Below, piece by piece: positions 34,639 to 43,677 of a DNA stretch of 64,000 nt (its first letter is position 1; every line of letters begins with the position of its first letter). The stretch lies in the NCBI RefSeq assembly GCF_900239935.1, contig NZ_LT965929.1, positions 349,001 to 413,000 on the forward strand, written 5' to 3'. Both the position numbers and the translations under genes were made by a program. The notes below the pieces were generated by a model. The model was not told where the DNA came from. It saw only the letters and a program-made list of their open reading frames with translations, and ran no database searches. Origin of the DNA: Pseudoalteromonas carrageenovora IAM 12662. Lineage in GTDB: Bacteria > Pseudomonadota > Gammaproteobacteria > Enterobacterales > Alteromonadaceae.

Positions 34639-35670
34639 TTAACCGCTTGCGCCAATATCTAGCTCGTAACTTACATCACATATTTTTTCTTCTTTTGATA
34701 TAAAGAGCTCGGCGGCCATTACGCCTTTTTCTTGGCTGTTTTGATGAATAGTGGTTAGGCGCGGTACAAAACGAGCGGCTTCGTCTATTCCATCAAAGCC
34801 GACAATACGCAGTTCTTCACCTATTTTTATGCCTTGTTTTATAGCTTCTCGCATGGTGGCAAGGGCAATTAAATCACTCATACAAATTATAACGTTAGGG
34901 CGGGGGGAGGCACTTAACACCTCTTTAGCGGCAATATTAGCAAAACGCTCGCTGCTCTCAGGTATATTCCAAATGCGGTCATCAGCTACCGTTATATTTG
35001 CCTCACTTAAAGCACGTTGATAACCCCGTAAGCGTTGGTGCGAAATAGATTGCCCCGTTTCAAATTCGTGGTGCTCATATACGCGGCACAATACGTTTTC
35101 ATCAAGTAATCGTAAGCCTAAAATAGCGACTTTATCGCTTTGATTTTTTAAAACATGCTTGGCTATTTCGTAACTTGCTTGCTCGTTATTTATATTTACT
35201 GAGGCATTGCGGGCTATATCAAAATCAATAGTTACCACATGTTTAGAGACCGTTTTTAACTGCTCTACTAATGCGTTATTTCGAGGGCGGCCATAACTAA
35301 TAAAGCCATCAACGAAGTCGACCACACTGTTAAGGTTATCGCTATTACCAGAAAACAATAAAACATTAATGCCGTTTTTTTCAAGCACCGAGGTTACACC
35401 CCGCATAAAGCTACTGGCCACAGGGTCCGACACCATATATTCGACGCTATCGGGCAGCACTAACGCCACAATATTAAACGTACCACTGCGAAGCGATTGC
35501 GCGGCTTTGTTGGGCCCGTAATAGCCCAAGGTTTTACACGCTGCAAGAATATCGTCTCGGCGTTTAGCCGATAGCTGATCAGGGCGATTAAACGCATTAG
35601 AGACTGTTGCGTTAGATACACCTAACTCTTTAGCAATACTTTTTAGGGTCCAGCGGGTTTGCTTACTCAT
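34639..35670 (-). CDS. LacI-family repressor of the sucrose locus
   Basis: A 343-residue LacI/GalR regulator. The DNA-binding head TLKSIAKELGVSNATVSNAFN with the hinge LGYYGPNKAAQSLRSG is standard; the effector domain ends with IVGFDGIDEAARFVPRLTTI. It is convergent with sucrose phosphorylase, and the locus has two LacI-type palindromes, so local repression relieved by sucrose or fructose is likely. The protein is slightly long at the C-terminus with SYELDIGASG. Confidence 0.85.
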   Translation of the reverse strand: MSKQTRWTLKSIAKELGVSNATVSNAFNRPDQLSAKRRDDILAACKTLGYYGPNKAAQSLRSGTFNIVALVLPDSVEYMVSDPVASSFMRGVTSVLEKNGINVLLFSGNSDNLNSVVDFVDGFISYGRPRNNALVEQLKTVSKHVVTIDFDIARNASVNINNEQASYEIAKHVLKNQSDKVAILGLRLLDENVLCRVYEHHEFETGQSISHQRLRGYQRALSEANITVADDRIWNIPESSERFANIAAKEVLSASPRPNVIICMSDLIALATMREAIKQGIKIGEELRIVGFDGIDEAARFVPRLTTIHQNSQEKGVMAAELFISKEEKICDVSYELDIGASG

Positions 35671-35992
35671 ACGAATTCTTTACTCAATACTCATGTTAAT
35701 AAACTAACATATTCAGGGCGTTAGCAAAGGGCAAATTTGCAAAATAGTCTTAATTGTTGGTGATTACACTTAAACTAAAAAGCCTAACTGCTTTAAAGCT
35801 ATGCTAATACAGTGCTATATGATTTAAATAACATTATTAATTTTTGTGACACTTGGCTGATTGACGATTTTTAATTGAGGCGCTAACTTCATCTATAATT
35901 TGTGTTTACGCTTCTTTTATTAGGGCCTTATATAGGCTAAATAAGTGATTGCTAAATTAGGCTATGTATATCCACACACAGCCTAATATCAC
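35671..35992. other. Non-coding gap upstream of the LacI gene and downstream of the ABC permease
   Basis: These 322 bases hold no convincing gene. Near the permease stop there is a nested hairpin (AAGTGAT at 35943 with ATCACTT at 35988; TTAGGCT at 35957 with AGCCTAA at 35980), which probably ends the exporter operon transcript. Otherwise nothing was recognised. Confidence 0.45.
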
Positions 35993-38332
35993 TTACAAGT
36001 CTCTTAAAGCTTGCTGAATAGGGGTTTTAAGTAATTTAACTAAAGGCGACAATGTTGCAGTTACACACAATATTAGCGTGGTTAAAAGTGCGATGAATAA
36101 TGCAAGTAAGTCAAAGCCAAGTAAAGTCGACCCAATCAATTTATAAAAAATAAAACACGCAATGAGCGCCAATATAAAAGCAAAGAGTATTTGTCTACAG
36201 CGATTAAAAACGATAAAACCGTCTGTAGCCCCTATAGCCAACAATACGCAAATAGACTGTTTATCTAGCCTAAGTTGTGCAAGTACTTGATACCATAAGC
36301 CACTAAAGATCCCTGCAAGAATGATCAGTGTAATTACAAATCCAAACCAAAGTAAATCAGTTGATTGTTGATCAAATTTTGCCAAAATATCTGCTAATGC
36401 CGCTGCTTTATGGATATTAATATTTGAGGCTTGTTCGCTTAACCAACGATTAAAGTCACTGTTGTTACTAAGTGCGTTAATGTTGTTTGATAGAATTGAA
36501 AAATTTTTTAACACTTCCTCATCATATGTATTCAAGGGTAAGTATAAAGTGGGCATAATGCTTTGCCTGCGCCCCCAATGAGGGATATTCTCAGTGATCC
36601 CAATAATTGTGAGTTGCTGGTTTTCTAAACCGTAACTAATCGTCGTGCCAATGAGTGAACTCAGCTTTTGCGTACTACTTAAATGCTTAGCAAGAGCGTG
36701 GTTGATGATCACACCATTTTGCCAATTAGCTAATTGTTTTCCTTGAATATCCACATCAAGTAAATCAAAAAAGTGGCTACTCACATAGCTTGTTTTGATA
36801 TCCATAGCTTCCTTTGCACCTTGCCCAGCAAGCGTATACTGTTGTAATTTTTCAAAAGGGGGCGACAAAATGACGGCTTGCGGGTCTACTTGTTGTATCT
36901 TATTTAAGGCTTGGCGCCAAGAAATCGCAAAGTGTCCAGAGTCTACACTTACCTGAGCAACAGATAAGTTAATATTACTGTGTTTATATTTTTGCCACTG
37001 AGAGAGAGCAACATTACTCAGCGCATAGGTGGCTGTTAGTGCAACGCTTAATTGAATGACTAAAATTCCTCCAGCCAAAGCTTGTTGAAATAATGACACT
37101 CGCGTATTTGCCATTCGAATAAACAATGATCCTTTGAGCAAATTTACAAGGGGTATGAGTGAACATAAAATTACGCTCACAGTTATCATTGCGATTGCAC
37201 TGATAAAACTTACACTATCTACAGACAGGCCTTTATCAGTAAATAATAATTGGTAGCTGGTACTGCTAGTTATTAACTGACTAAGCAAGTATAGACTTAG
37301 TACGCTAAGCAAACTTATTACCACGATTTTCAGACATGAAAAAAGGAGCGCAGGTCGAATAAAGTCGTACGATTGTGCGCCTAACAACTGTAAGGTTTTA
37401 TACTCATCGGCAAACACAATTGCTTTACTGCTGGAAATTGAAAATAAACTAAATGTTAAAATAAAAAATAGCGTAACAATTAAACCTAATAATAATTGCC
37501 ATAGTAGTACCATATGCTGATACGACTTAGGGTCAAAATTTATGCCCGAAAAAATAACTAGCGGCAATGGCGATTTACCAAAAGACATACCTTTAACACT
37601 TAAATCTATACTTTCCAATTGTTTTTTTGTTTGTTCAGGATCAAAAGACATTTTTGCAGAGAACACGCCATAATATAAAGGTGCAGCTTGTAAAAATCGG
37701 TCTACCATTGAGTCATTGGTAAAAGGAGTGGAATAGCGCAAAATATCTTCTGGTAGCCATACATCGACATGATTAACTCCCACATGATTATATTTTTTAT
37801 TTAAAACACCAAGAATTTGTATACCTCGCTCAAGGCGTTTATAGGAAAGTATTTTTCCTTTAATATTGGCATCACTTTTGAGTGTTTCTCGCCAAAACTT
37901 TTCAGTGATCCACGCACCAGACACTTTGTTATTTTTTAGCACGTCAATCGCTAAATTGTCGGCCATATTGGGTGAAAAAATAGCACTTCTGACGTTGCTT
38001 AACTTTGCGTTATCAATCGAAAAGTTGAATTCTTTAAACACGAGCCATGATACATCTTCAACCATTGGTAGTGTTTTTAGCTGATCAAGCGCTTGTTTAC
38101 TAACTGCACTTAAACGGTTATCTTCACTTAATCTACCTAATGTATACAAAGGCTTATTTGTATTGGTCCAGCTTGGGTTTTCATAAAAAAGCATACTGCC
38201 TAAGCGCAACGCGATACTTAAAAGGGCGGCGGTTAAAGCAAAGCCTAATAATAATATAGCCAGTTTTAAATACTGCCCACGCCAACGTCGCCATTGTGTC
38301 AACAGCTCAAAGCCTAGATTACTTACCATCAT
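35993..38332 (-). CDS. MacB-type ABC transporter permease (FtsX-like)
   Basis: A 779-residue permease with an N-terminal helix (LAILLLGFALTAALLSIAL), a large extracytoplasmic MacB-like domain, three helices around residues 270-400, a second helix plus periplasmic domain, and three C-terminal helices. This double FtsX layout, in one chain without its own ATPase, acts as a mechanotransmitter that pushes periplasmic substrates out, rather than a classical importer. It overlaps the ATPase gene by 14 bases. Last gene of the operon that starts with two secreted paralogues, which may be its cargo or accessory proteins. Confidence 0.82.
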   Translation of the reverse strand: MMVSNLGFELLTQWRRWRGQYLKLAILLLGFALTAALLSIALRLGSMLFYENPSWTNTNKPLYTLGRLSEDNRLSAVSKQALDQLKTLPMVEDVSWLVFKEFNFSIDNAKLSNVRSAIFSPNMADNLAIDVLKNNKVSGAWITEKFWRETLKSDANIKGKILSYKRLERGIQILGVLNKKYNHVGVNHVDVWLPEDILRYSTPFTNDSMVDRFLQAAPLYYGVFSAKMSFDPEQTKKQLESIDLSVKGMSFGKSPLPLVIFSGINFDPKSYQHMVLLWQLLLGLIVTLFFILTFSLFSISSSKAIVFADEYKTLQLLGAQSYDFIRPALLFSCLKIVVISLLSVLSLYLLSQLITSSTSYQLLFTDKGLSVDSVSFISAIAMITVSVILCSLIPLVNLLKGSLFIRMANTRVSLFQQALAGGILVIQLSVALTATYALSNVALSQWQKYKHSNINLSVAQVSVDSGHFAISWRQALNKIQQVDPQAVILSPPFEKLQQYTLAGQGAKEAMDIKTSYVSSHFFDLLDVDIQGKQLANWQNGVIINHALAKHLSSTQKLSSLIGTTISYGLENQQLTIIGITENIPHWGRRQSIMPTLYLPLNTYDEEVLKNFSILSNNINALSNNSDFNRWLSEQASNINIHKAAALADILAKFDQQSTDLLWFGFVITLIILAGIFSGLWYQVLAQLRLDKQSICVLLAIGATDGFIVFNRCRQILFAFILALIACFIFYKLIGSTLLGFDLLALFIALLTTLILCVTATLSPLVKLLKTPIQQALRDL

Positions 38333-38996
38333 AATCTATCCGCCCATCTAAAATTCTGATCCGGCGCTTGCAGCGTTGTGCAACGCTTTCATCGTGTGTA
38401 ACGACTATGAGTGTGCTGCCTTTATCACACAGCGCTTGTAATAACGCCATTACTTCATCACCCGTAGCTTGATCAAGGTTTCCCGTCGGTTCATCCGCTA
38501 GTATCAGCGCAGGTTTATTTACTAGAGCCCTTGCAATAGCAACACGTTGCTGTTGGCCACCCGAAAGCTTATCTGGCGTGGTGGCGTGTTTGTCTAGTAA
38601 CCCCACATCATTAAGCGCTTCTTTTGCACGGTCAATGTACTCACTAGATTTTATGGCTTTATTAAAGCGCATAGGCTGCACTACATTCTCAAGCACTGTC
38701 ATACTGGCTATTAAATTAAAGTTTTGAAATATCCAGCCTATGTGGGCATTGCGCACCAAACTCTTTTGTTTACGGGTCAACGCTGTAATGTTTTCACTGC
38801 GCAGTAAATAGTCACCAGCCGTTGGTTCATCGAGTAAACCAATAATAGATAATAGAGTTGACTTACCACTACCAGAAGGGCCCAAAATGGCGATTGATTC
38901 ACCATCATTAATTGTTAAATCAATGTCTTCCAATACAGGTTTGGCATTGGCTGAAAATGACTTTGATACTTGCTCTAACGTAATTAACTGCTCCAC
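38319..38996 (-). CDS. MacB/LolD-type ABC transporter ATPase
   Basis: A 225-residue ATPase. Walker A is GPSGSGKST at residues 39-47, the signature [15 protein letters not shown] at 144-158, and Walker [13 protein letters not shown] at 164-175. The TGNLD ending is typical of the MacB/LolD/FtsE class. It lies between the membrane-fusion protein and the permease gene, so it powers this tripartite exporter on the inner face of the membrane. Confidence 0.9.
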   Translation of the reverse strand: MEQLITLEQVSKSFSANAKPVLEDIDLTINDGESIAILGPSGSGKSTLLSIIGLLDEPTAGDYLLRSENITALTRKQKSLVRNAHIGWIFQNFNLIASMTVLENVVQPMRFNKAIKSSEYIDRAKEALNDVGLLDKHATTPDKLSGGQQQRVAIARALVNKPALILADEPTGNLDQATGDEVMALLQALCDKGSTLIVVTHDESVAQRCKRRIRILDGRIDYDGK

Positions 38997-39048
38997 TGTG
39001 CGCTCCTTAGCAATGGTTGTTATTGTTATAACTATTTTTACATCGCTT

Positions 39049-40278
39049 TTATAATTCAGTTAAATCATTTGGAAGTGTGCTTAATACTAAATCCCCTTCA
39101 TTTAACCCAGCTAAAATTTCAATATATTGCTCACCCTGTAAGCCTATTGTTACTTCTTTAGCAAAAATCTCTCCCTCTTCGTATATATATACATTTTGTG
39201 TTAGTTGGCGAGGATTTAAATAAATAGGTTTGGCGATACGTAATGCGTTTTCTTTGTCTGCTACTAATACGTTGGCAGCAATAGATAAGTTACTGATTGC
39301 AGATGTCGGTACTTGCTGTATAAATGCAGCTTCTAGTTTTATTTGATTCGCCTCAATACTTGGAAACACCCGCACAACTTTTGCGTTATATAAAGCACCT
39401 TTAATTTCAACCTTCACAGGCATGCCTATTTTTATAGTATCAGCTGCGCTTGCGGGGGCGAGTAATTCGGCATAAAGGCTATTTTTATCTGATAGTTTAG
39501 CCAGTACCGTTCCTTTGCTCACGGCTTGCCCAACATCAATTTCATCAAGCAACTCTGTTAAAATACCTCCTTGTGAGGTTTTTATTTCAAGATTTTGTAC
39601 ATCGCTGTATGTGAGGGCGAGCTGTTGTTTTTCAGATTCAAGGGTTAGGTCTAATGCTTTTTCCTCATACTCACGCGCCGTTAAAAAAGCTTTTTCACTG
39701 CGTTTTGTTAAATCTAATTTTAAGCGAATTTGTTCAAGCCGCGTTTTTGCTTTTAAAAAATCAAGTTCACTTAGTAGCTGCTGCTTATGTAATACATCTA
39801 AAGTGGCAATTTCTTGCTCTGCAAATTTTAGTTCGCTTTGCGCCATAGCAACATCGTTAGCCAGTTGTGTTGCTTCGCGCTGTAATTTAGCTAATGCTGA
39901 TACATGCATTGCTTGTGCTTTTTGCCAGTTTAATTTTGCTATATCGTATTGGCGTAATAACTGAGGGTTAGATAACGTAAGTACAACGGTATTGCTGTCT
40001 AGGTGGCTACCCGGAAGTACATTTAATTGGCTTATATGGCCATCTATTTGCGCCACTAAACTACTTGAAACGCGGGGTTTTAACCGGCCAAACACGGCAA
40101 CTTGCTGTTGTACCGCACCCTTTTCTACCGCTGAATATTTGATTTCGTAAGCTTTATCACTAAATAATACCGTCAGCACAAGCCAAATTGTTGCCACTAA
40201 TACCAATACACCCAAGGCAAGCAGCAAAACAGTTCGCGATTTTATTAAGTTAGAATCTTGCTTTGGAATAGTTAACAT
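39049..40278 (-). CDS. HlyD/MacA-type periplasmic adaptor protein
   Basis: A 409-residue membrane-fusion protein. A single N-terminal helix (residues about 15-38) anchors it. A lipoyl half SSSLVAQIDGHISQLNVLPG precedes a long coiled coil (about residues 110-230, rich in Leu, Lys, Gln and Glu), and the second lipoyl half and beta-barrel follow (IGMPVKVEIKGALYNAKVVRVFP). Such adaptors join an inner-membrane ABC pump to an outer-membrane TolC channel. No TolC gene is in the operon. It lies 48 bases after the second secreted paralogue. Confidence 0.85.
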   Translation of the reverse strand: MLTIPKQDSNLIKSRTVLLLALGVLVLVATIWLVLTVLFSDKAYEIKYSAVEKGAVQQQVAVFGRLKPRVSSSLVAQIDGHISQLNVLPGSHLDSNTVVLTLSNPQLLRQYDIAKLNWQKAQAMHVSALAKLQREATQLANDVAMAQSELKFAEQEIATLDVLHKQQLLSELDFLKAKTRLEQIRLKLDLTKRSEKAFLTAREYEEKALDLTLESEKQQLALTYSDVQNLEIKTSQGGILTELLDEIDVGQAVSKGTVLAKLSDKNSLYAELLAPASAADTIKIGMPVKVEIKGALYNAKVVRVFPSIEANQIKLEAAFIQQVPTSAISNLSIAANVLVADKENALRIAKPIYLNPRQLTQNVYIYEEGEIFAKEVTIGLQGEQYIEILAGLNEGDLVLSTLPNDLTEL

Positions 40279-40326
40279 TCATTGCCCTTTTAGCTACTAA
40301 GCACGCATGGCGCTACAAATTAAACA

Positions 40327-40893
40327 CTATTGCGGGTTGAACCCGATTAATGGGATCTCAATTAAATACCACGGGATAGTTGCATGCTTTTGCAGAGTAA
40401 GTGCAGCACTTTTTCGTCTTTTATTGGCTTCGATTAATAGTTTCGTAAAAGCCCCACCTTCTGAATACAGATAAGTGCCGTCTTTTGGGTCAGTTGGTGT
40501 ATCAAAGTATAAATACACATAGTGGGCGTTTGCAGGTACTTGTATATTTGTATAAGCAAGTAATTCTTCAGTGGTTATATTTATATTGAGTTGTTGTTGG
40601 CTGAGTACACCATTTAAATCAGGGGCGACTTTAATTGCTTCTTCATAGCTGAGCCAATGCTCACTCTCGATATCAAAAATGTAGCCTGTTTGGTAGTATG
40701 CATCGCCGCCTGCATTTAAAAAAAACTGCTCAAAGGTATCAAAGCGCTTGGTCGTGCCGAGTTGCCACTGTTCTACTTTATTGGCTTTATCTGTAAAGCT
40801 TTTCATTTCTTCAGTGATCTGTATCTCTGCAAAGCTGCTTGTATGGGCAAAAAGTAACCCAGCAAAGGCAAGTTTTAGAAGGTGTTTTATCAT
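40327..40893 (-). CDS. Secreted protein of unknown function, paralogue 2
   Basis: The start is the ATG at 40891-40893: an ATG four codons earlier contains the ribosome site GGAGG itself. The 188-residue product has a signal peptide (MIKHLLKLAFAGLLFAHTSSFA) and a mature part of about 165 residues with FDTFEQFFLNAGGDAYY, SYEEAIKVAPDL and a C-terminal block TIPWYLIEIPLIGF. It has no recognised domain. It is about 60% identical by eye to its upstream neighbour and lies just before an ABC exporter. It could be exported cargo, a substrate-binding accessory or an immunity-like protein; none is shown. Confidence 0.75.
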   Translation of the reverse strand: MIKHLLKLAFAGLLFAHTSSFAEIQITEEMKSFTDKANKVEQWQLGTTKRFDTFEQFFLNAGGDAYYQTGYIFDIESEHWLSYEEAIKVAPDLNGVLSQQQLNINITTEELLAYTNIQVPANAHYVYLYFDTPTDPKDGTYLYSEGGAFTKLLIEANKRRKSAALTLQKHATIPWYLIEIPLIGFNPQ

Positions 40894-40921
40894 TTTAGCC
40901 TCCATTTAAAATATCAAAACT

Positions 40922-41500
40922 CTATTGCGGCTTAAACCCGATTAATGGGATCTCAATTAAATACCACGGTATTGTTGCGTGTTTTTGCATGGTCAGTGCA
41001 AAGCGTTTACGTCGCTCATAGTTTTTTATTAATAGTTTTTCAACTGCAGGGTCGACAGAATATTGTTCAGCAAACATATACGTCTTTTTTTTTGCGTCAA
41101 CAGGTCTATCAAAATATAAATATACATAGAGAGTGTTTGTAGGTACTTGTATATTTGTAAAAGCGAGTAATTCTTCGGTGGTGATATTAATAGTATACTC
41201 TTGGTTAACTATTAGGTCTTTTAAATCAGGGGCAACTCTAATGGCTTCTTCATAGCTGAGCCAGTGGTTGTTTTTGATATCAAATAAGTATCCAGCTCCT
41301 GTGTAAGCATGGCCTCCGGCATTTAAAAAAAACTGCTCAAAGGTGTCAAAGCGCTTAGTTGTACCATGTCGCCACTGCTCTATTTTATTGGCTTTATCTG
41401 TAAAGCGGATCATTTCTTCAGCGTCGTTAACCTCGGCAACACTGGTTGTATGGGAGAAAAACAGTGCAGTAAAGGCAAGTTTTAGAAGGTGTTTTATCAT
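40922..41500 (-). CDS. Secreted protein of unknown function, paralogue 1
   Basis: The ATG at 41498-41500 follows GGAG by a suitable distance, giving 192 residues with a signal peptide (MIKHLLKLAFTALFFSHTTSVA). The mature part shares FDTFEQFFLNAGGHAY, SYEEAIRVAPDLK, TTEELLAFTNIQVP and ATIPWYLIEIPLIGF with the next gene; differences sit around residues 95-110 and 150-165. This is the first gene of the exporter operon. The upstream gap holds a decayed third copy. No known family could be assigned. Confidence 0.75.
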   Translation of the reverse strand: MIKHLLKLAFTALFFSHTTSVAEVNDAEEMIRFTDKANKIEQWRHGTTKRFDTFEQFFLNAGGHAYTGAGYLFDIKNNHWLSYEEAIRVAPDLKDLIVNQEYTINITTEELLAFTNIQVPTNTLYVYLYFDRPVDAKKKTYMFAEQYSVDPAVEKLLIKNYERRKRFALTMQKHATIPWYLIEIPLIGFKPQ

Positions 41501-41650
41501 TTTAATCTCCATTTAAAATGTAAACCCCGAATTGGGTACTTTTTAAACTATCAAGCTGTTTTCATTTTGTAAACATAATATTTACTTTCTTTGTGAAAAA
41601 TTATTTTGAGTTTTTTAAATAAATTCGTTCTATTCGATGAGGTTAAATTT

Positions 41651-41722
41651 TTGCGGCTTAAGCCCGATTAATGTGATCTCAATTAACTATCACGGGATAG
41701 TAACGCGTTTTTGCATGGTCAG
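41651..41722 (-). pseudogene. Decayed third copy (C-terminal fragment) of the secreted paralogue
   Basis: Read on the minus strand, the last 24 codons of the paralogue family are recognisable: LTMQKRVTIP, two stop codons in place of Trp-Tyr, then LIEITLIGLKPQ. The intact genes have LTMQKHATIPWYLIEIPLIGFKPQ-like endings. No upstream part of the gene remains. Confidence 0.75.
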
Positions 41723-41737
41723 AAGAAGAATTAACCA

Positions 41738-41802
41738 GACACCCATCTTAAACTTTGCACTTTTTGATGCCTAGATTCAATAGGTTAAATAAAGTGGGTG
41801 TC
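41738..41802. repeat. Short inverted-repeat element with GACACCCA ends
   Basis: GACACCCATCTTAAA at 41738 faces TAAAGTGGGTGTC ending 41802. Related words GACACCCATACTAAA (42545) and ACACCTATCTTAAA (42948) flank the small membrane gene at 42579. It resembles REP- or MITE-like remnants; no transposase is present. The rest of the 500-base gap (41501-42004) shows only the decayed gene copy above. Confidence 0.45.
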
Positions 41803-42004
41803 ATCATAATTTGGTGTCCTGACATAAATTAAAAATTATTCGTAAAGAGACCCTGCAATAAAAGATAAATCCTGAATCTGTATGGCAGATTTAGTTGCAC
41901 AGTGTTGTTTGTTTTATTAAGGTGACTGCCTAGTTTGTGTGATTCAGGTGGCTTTTTAGTTTATATGATTATTAGTATATTCAGCACCTTAAGTAGAGGG
42001 AAAT

Positions 42005-42517
42005 ATGTTTTTTGAATCGTGGAGTGAAATAGCGCGCATTGTTACCACAACCTTGATTATTTATCCCTTTTTAATCCTAGCGACGCATATATTGGGTAAA
42101 CGCTCATTTGCTAAAATGAACAACTTTGACTGGATAATCACCGTAGCGGCAGGCTCCATCTTGGGTTCTGCTATCTTATTGAAAGACGTGGTTATAGTTG
42201 AGGTTTTAGTCGCGGTAAGCTTGCTCCTCTTTTTACAATATTTACTCACTTGGATCAGCGCCCATTTTTCGACGTTCGACAAAGTAGTCAAAACCTCTCC
42301 ACAATTAGTTTTTTTCGACGGTGAATATCTAGAGGCTGCTATGAAAGACACTCGTCTCACCAGCACCGAAGTGGAAGCGAGTGTTCGAAAAGCCGGTTTT
42401 GGTGATTTAAGTACAGTTATGGCGGTTGTTTTCGAGGCCGACGGTGAATTAAGTATTGTGCCGAAAAGTAAAAACTATGATCAACTGATCATGAAGTTAC
42501 GAAATGTCCCAGATTAA
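42005..42517 (+). CDS. YetF-family (DUF421) membrane protein
   Basis: A 170-residue protein with three N-terminal helices (about residues 12-30, 40-60 and 62-82) and a C-terminal cytoplasmic domain holding SPQLVFFDGEYLEAAMKDTRLTSTEVEASVRKAGF, the DUF421/YetF pattern with GKRSFAKMNNFDWIITVAAGS in the second helix region. The role of YetF proteins in non-spore-formers is unknown. The ribosome site AGAGGGAAAT is good. It lies in a region with short mobile-like repeats. Confidence 0.8.
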   Translation: MFFESWSEIARIVTTTLIIYPFLILATHILGKRSFAKMNNFDWIITVAAGSILGSAILLKDVVIVEVLVAVSLLLFLQYLLTWISAHFSTFDKVVKTSPQLVFFDGEYLEAAMKDTRLTSTEVEASVRKAGFGDLSTVMAVVFEADGELSIVPKSKNYDQLIMKLRNVPD

Positions 42518-42578
42518 TTGAAAAATTTTTAGTGAGAATTAAAAAGACACCCATACTAAATTTTGTTAAGGATAAAAG

Positions 42579-42944
42579 TTGAGTCTTGGTAGCTGGGATG
42601 AAGCAATACTCAAAAGCCTCTTATTTGTGGGAATAGGTATTGCTGTTTGGGCTATATTCGCAGGTTTAGTACCATTATCAGTAAACGGCCTATTAGGTTC
42701 GGTTGTTACATTTTTACTATATATGAGTGTTTATTTACTTATCTCTATTGTTGGGTGGTTAGTAATTGGATTTCCACTTCATTATTTTATAAGCAAATAC
42801 ACGAATCGCTCTTATTTATATTATGCAGCTTTACCTATGGCATTTGTTCTTCCGTCTTTATTATATGAAGGTTCATTATTACTTGGTTTCGCGGCATTAT
42901 TTCAAGGTTTGCTATTTCGTTATTACGTCTATAAAGAAATATAA
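42579..42944 (+). CDS. Small integral membrane protein of unknown function
   Basis: A 121-residue protein with about four helices, starting at a TTG (42579) with AAGGA upstream; no ATG lies near the N-terminus, so the start is moderate. The text shows alternating hydrophobic stretches and a basic loop SKYTNRSYLYYAA, with no known domain. Its flanks carry the GACACCCA-type words, as if it had been inserted with a repeat. Confidence 0.55.
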   Translation: MSLGSWDEAILKSLLFVGIGIAVWAIFAGLVPLSVNGLLGSVVTFLLYMSVYLLISIVGWLVIGFPLHYFISKYTNRSYLYYAALPMAFVLPSLLYEGSLLLGFAALFQGLLFRYYVYKEI

Positions 42945-43110
42945 CAAACACCTATCTTAAATATGAACTCTGAAACGAAGTACAAATTTTACAGAGTACT
43001 GAGTTTAATAAACCTGCATATTAGGCTAATCAAAGTTAACAAAAATGCGCTTTAATATTAGCCTCAAAAACAGTTAAATTTTAATAACTAACTAGCTAAA
43101 GGCTTTGTGT

Positions 43111-43677
43111 TTACTGCTTCTCTAATACATAAAAGACGGGTTCACCTTGTGGTTTTTTGTAACTAAAACTGGCTAGCTTTACTAAAGAACTATCGCTTTT
43201 TTGCCAGTAAACAATTGCTCTATGATTACGTACTTCATGCATAATTACATCGTAATGCAAGCTCATGGGGAATAGTTCACTCTGGTTATTAAGTGGTGCT
43301 GAAAGTTCAATAAGCACGGAGCGATAAAACCCAACGTGAGAGTTATGCACTAAATTAACCTCAGCATGGTTAAGCGTAATTGGCAAAGGTTGAGCATCGT
43401 TTAGCAATGCCATATGGCTGTGTAAATAATTGTTTAGTTTATTAAGTACTTTGGCGTGTAAAGGCTGATCTATTTGTGCGCCATCAAGTGAGGAGAGCGA
43501 CGGCGCGGCTATAATTAAGTCTTCAAGGGCAAAGCTTAACTTTAAACCAAGAGTATTATTTGGCTGCTCAGTTAATGTTAGCTCACTGCCTGGCAGCGCA
43601 TGTGCATTGGCAAATTTAGTGCTTAGTAAAACACATAAGGCGAGTGCTAAGACTCGCATTATAGGGTTTTTAATCAT
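43111..43677 (-). CDS. Secreted protein of unknown function next to a DUF3500 gene
   Basis: A 188-residue protein with a signal peptide (LALALCVLLSTKFANA-HA near residue 25). The mature part has mixed beta character (LGLKLSFALEDLIIAAPSL, VLIELSAPLN, SFSYKKPQGEPVFYVLE) and no cysteines. It overlaps the DUF3500 gene by four bases, so it is co-translated. The pattern of a leading HALPGSE and beta strands recalls copper/sugar-binding periplasmic proteins, but I do not claim a family. Confidence 0.65.
   Translation of the reverse strand: MIKNPIMRVLALALCVLLSTKFANAHALPGSELTLTEQPNNTLGLKLSFALEDLIIAAPSLSSLDGAQIDQPLHAKVLNKLNNYLHSHMALLNDAQPLPITLNHAEVNLVHNSHVGFYRSVLIELSAPLNNQSELFPMSLHYDVIMHEVRNHRAIVYWQKSDSSLVKLASFSYKKPQGEPVFYVLEKQ

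Noticed and set aside
41641-41722. Intact third secreted paralogue
   Set aside because: Only the last 24 codons remain, with two internal stops and no upstream part.
43030-43080. Hairpin AGGCTAAT/ATTAGCCT downstream of the small membrane gene
   Set aside because: Eight-base arms around a long AT-rich loop without a T run; too weak to call a terminator.
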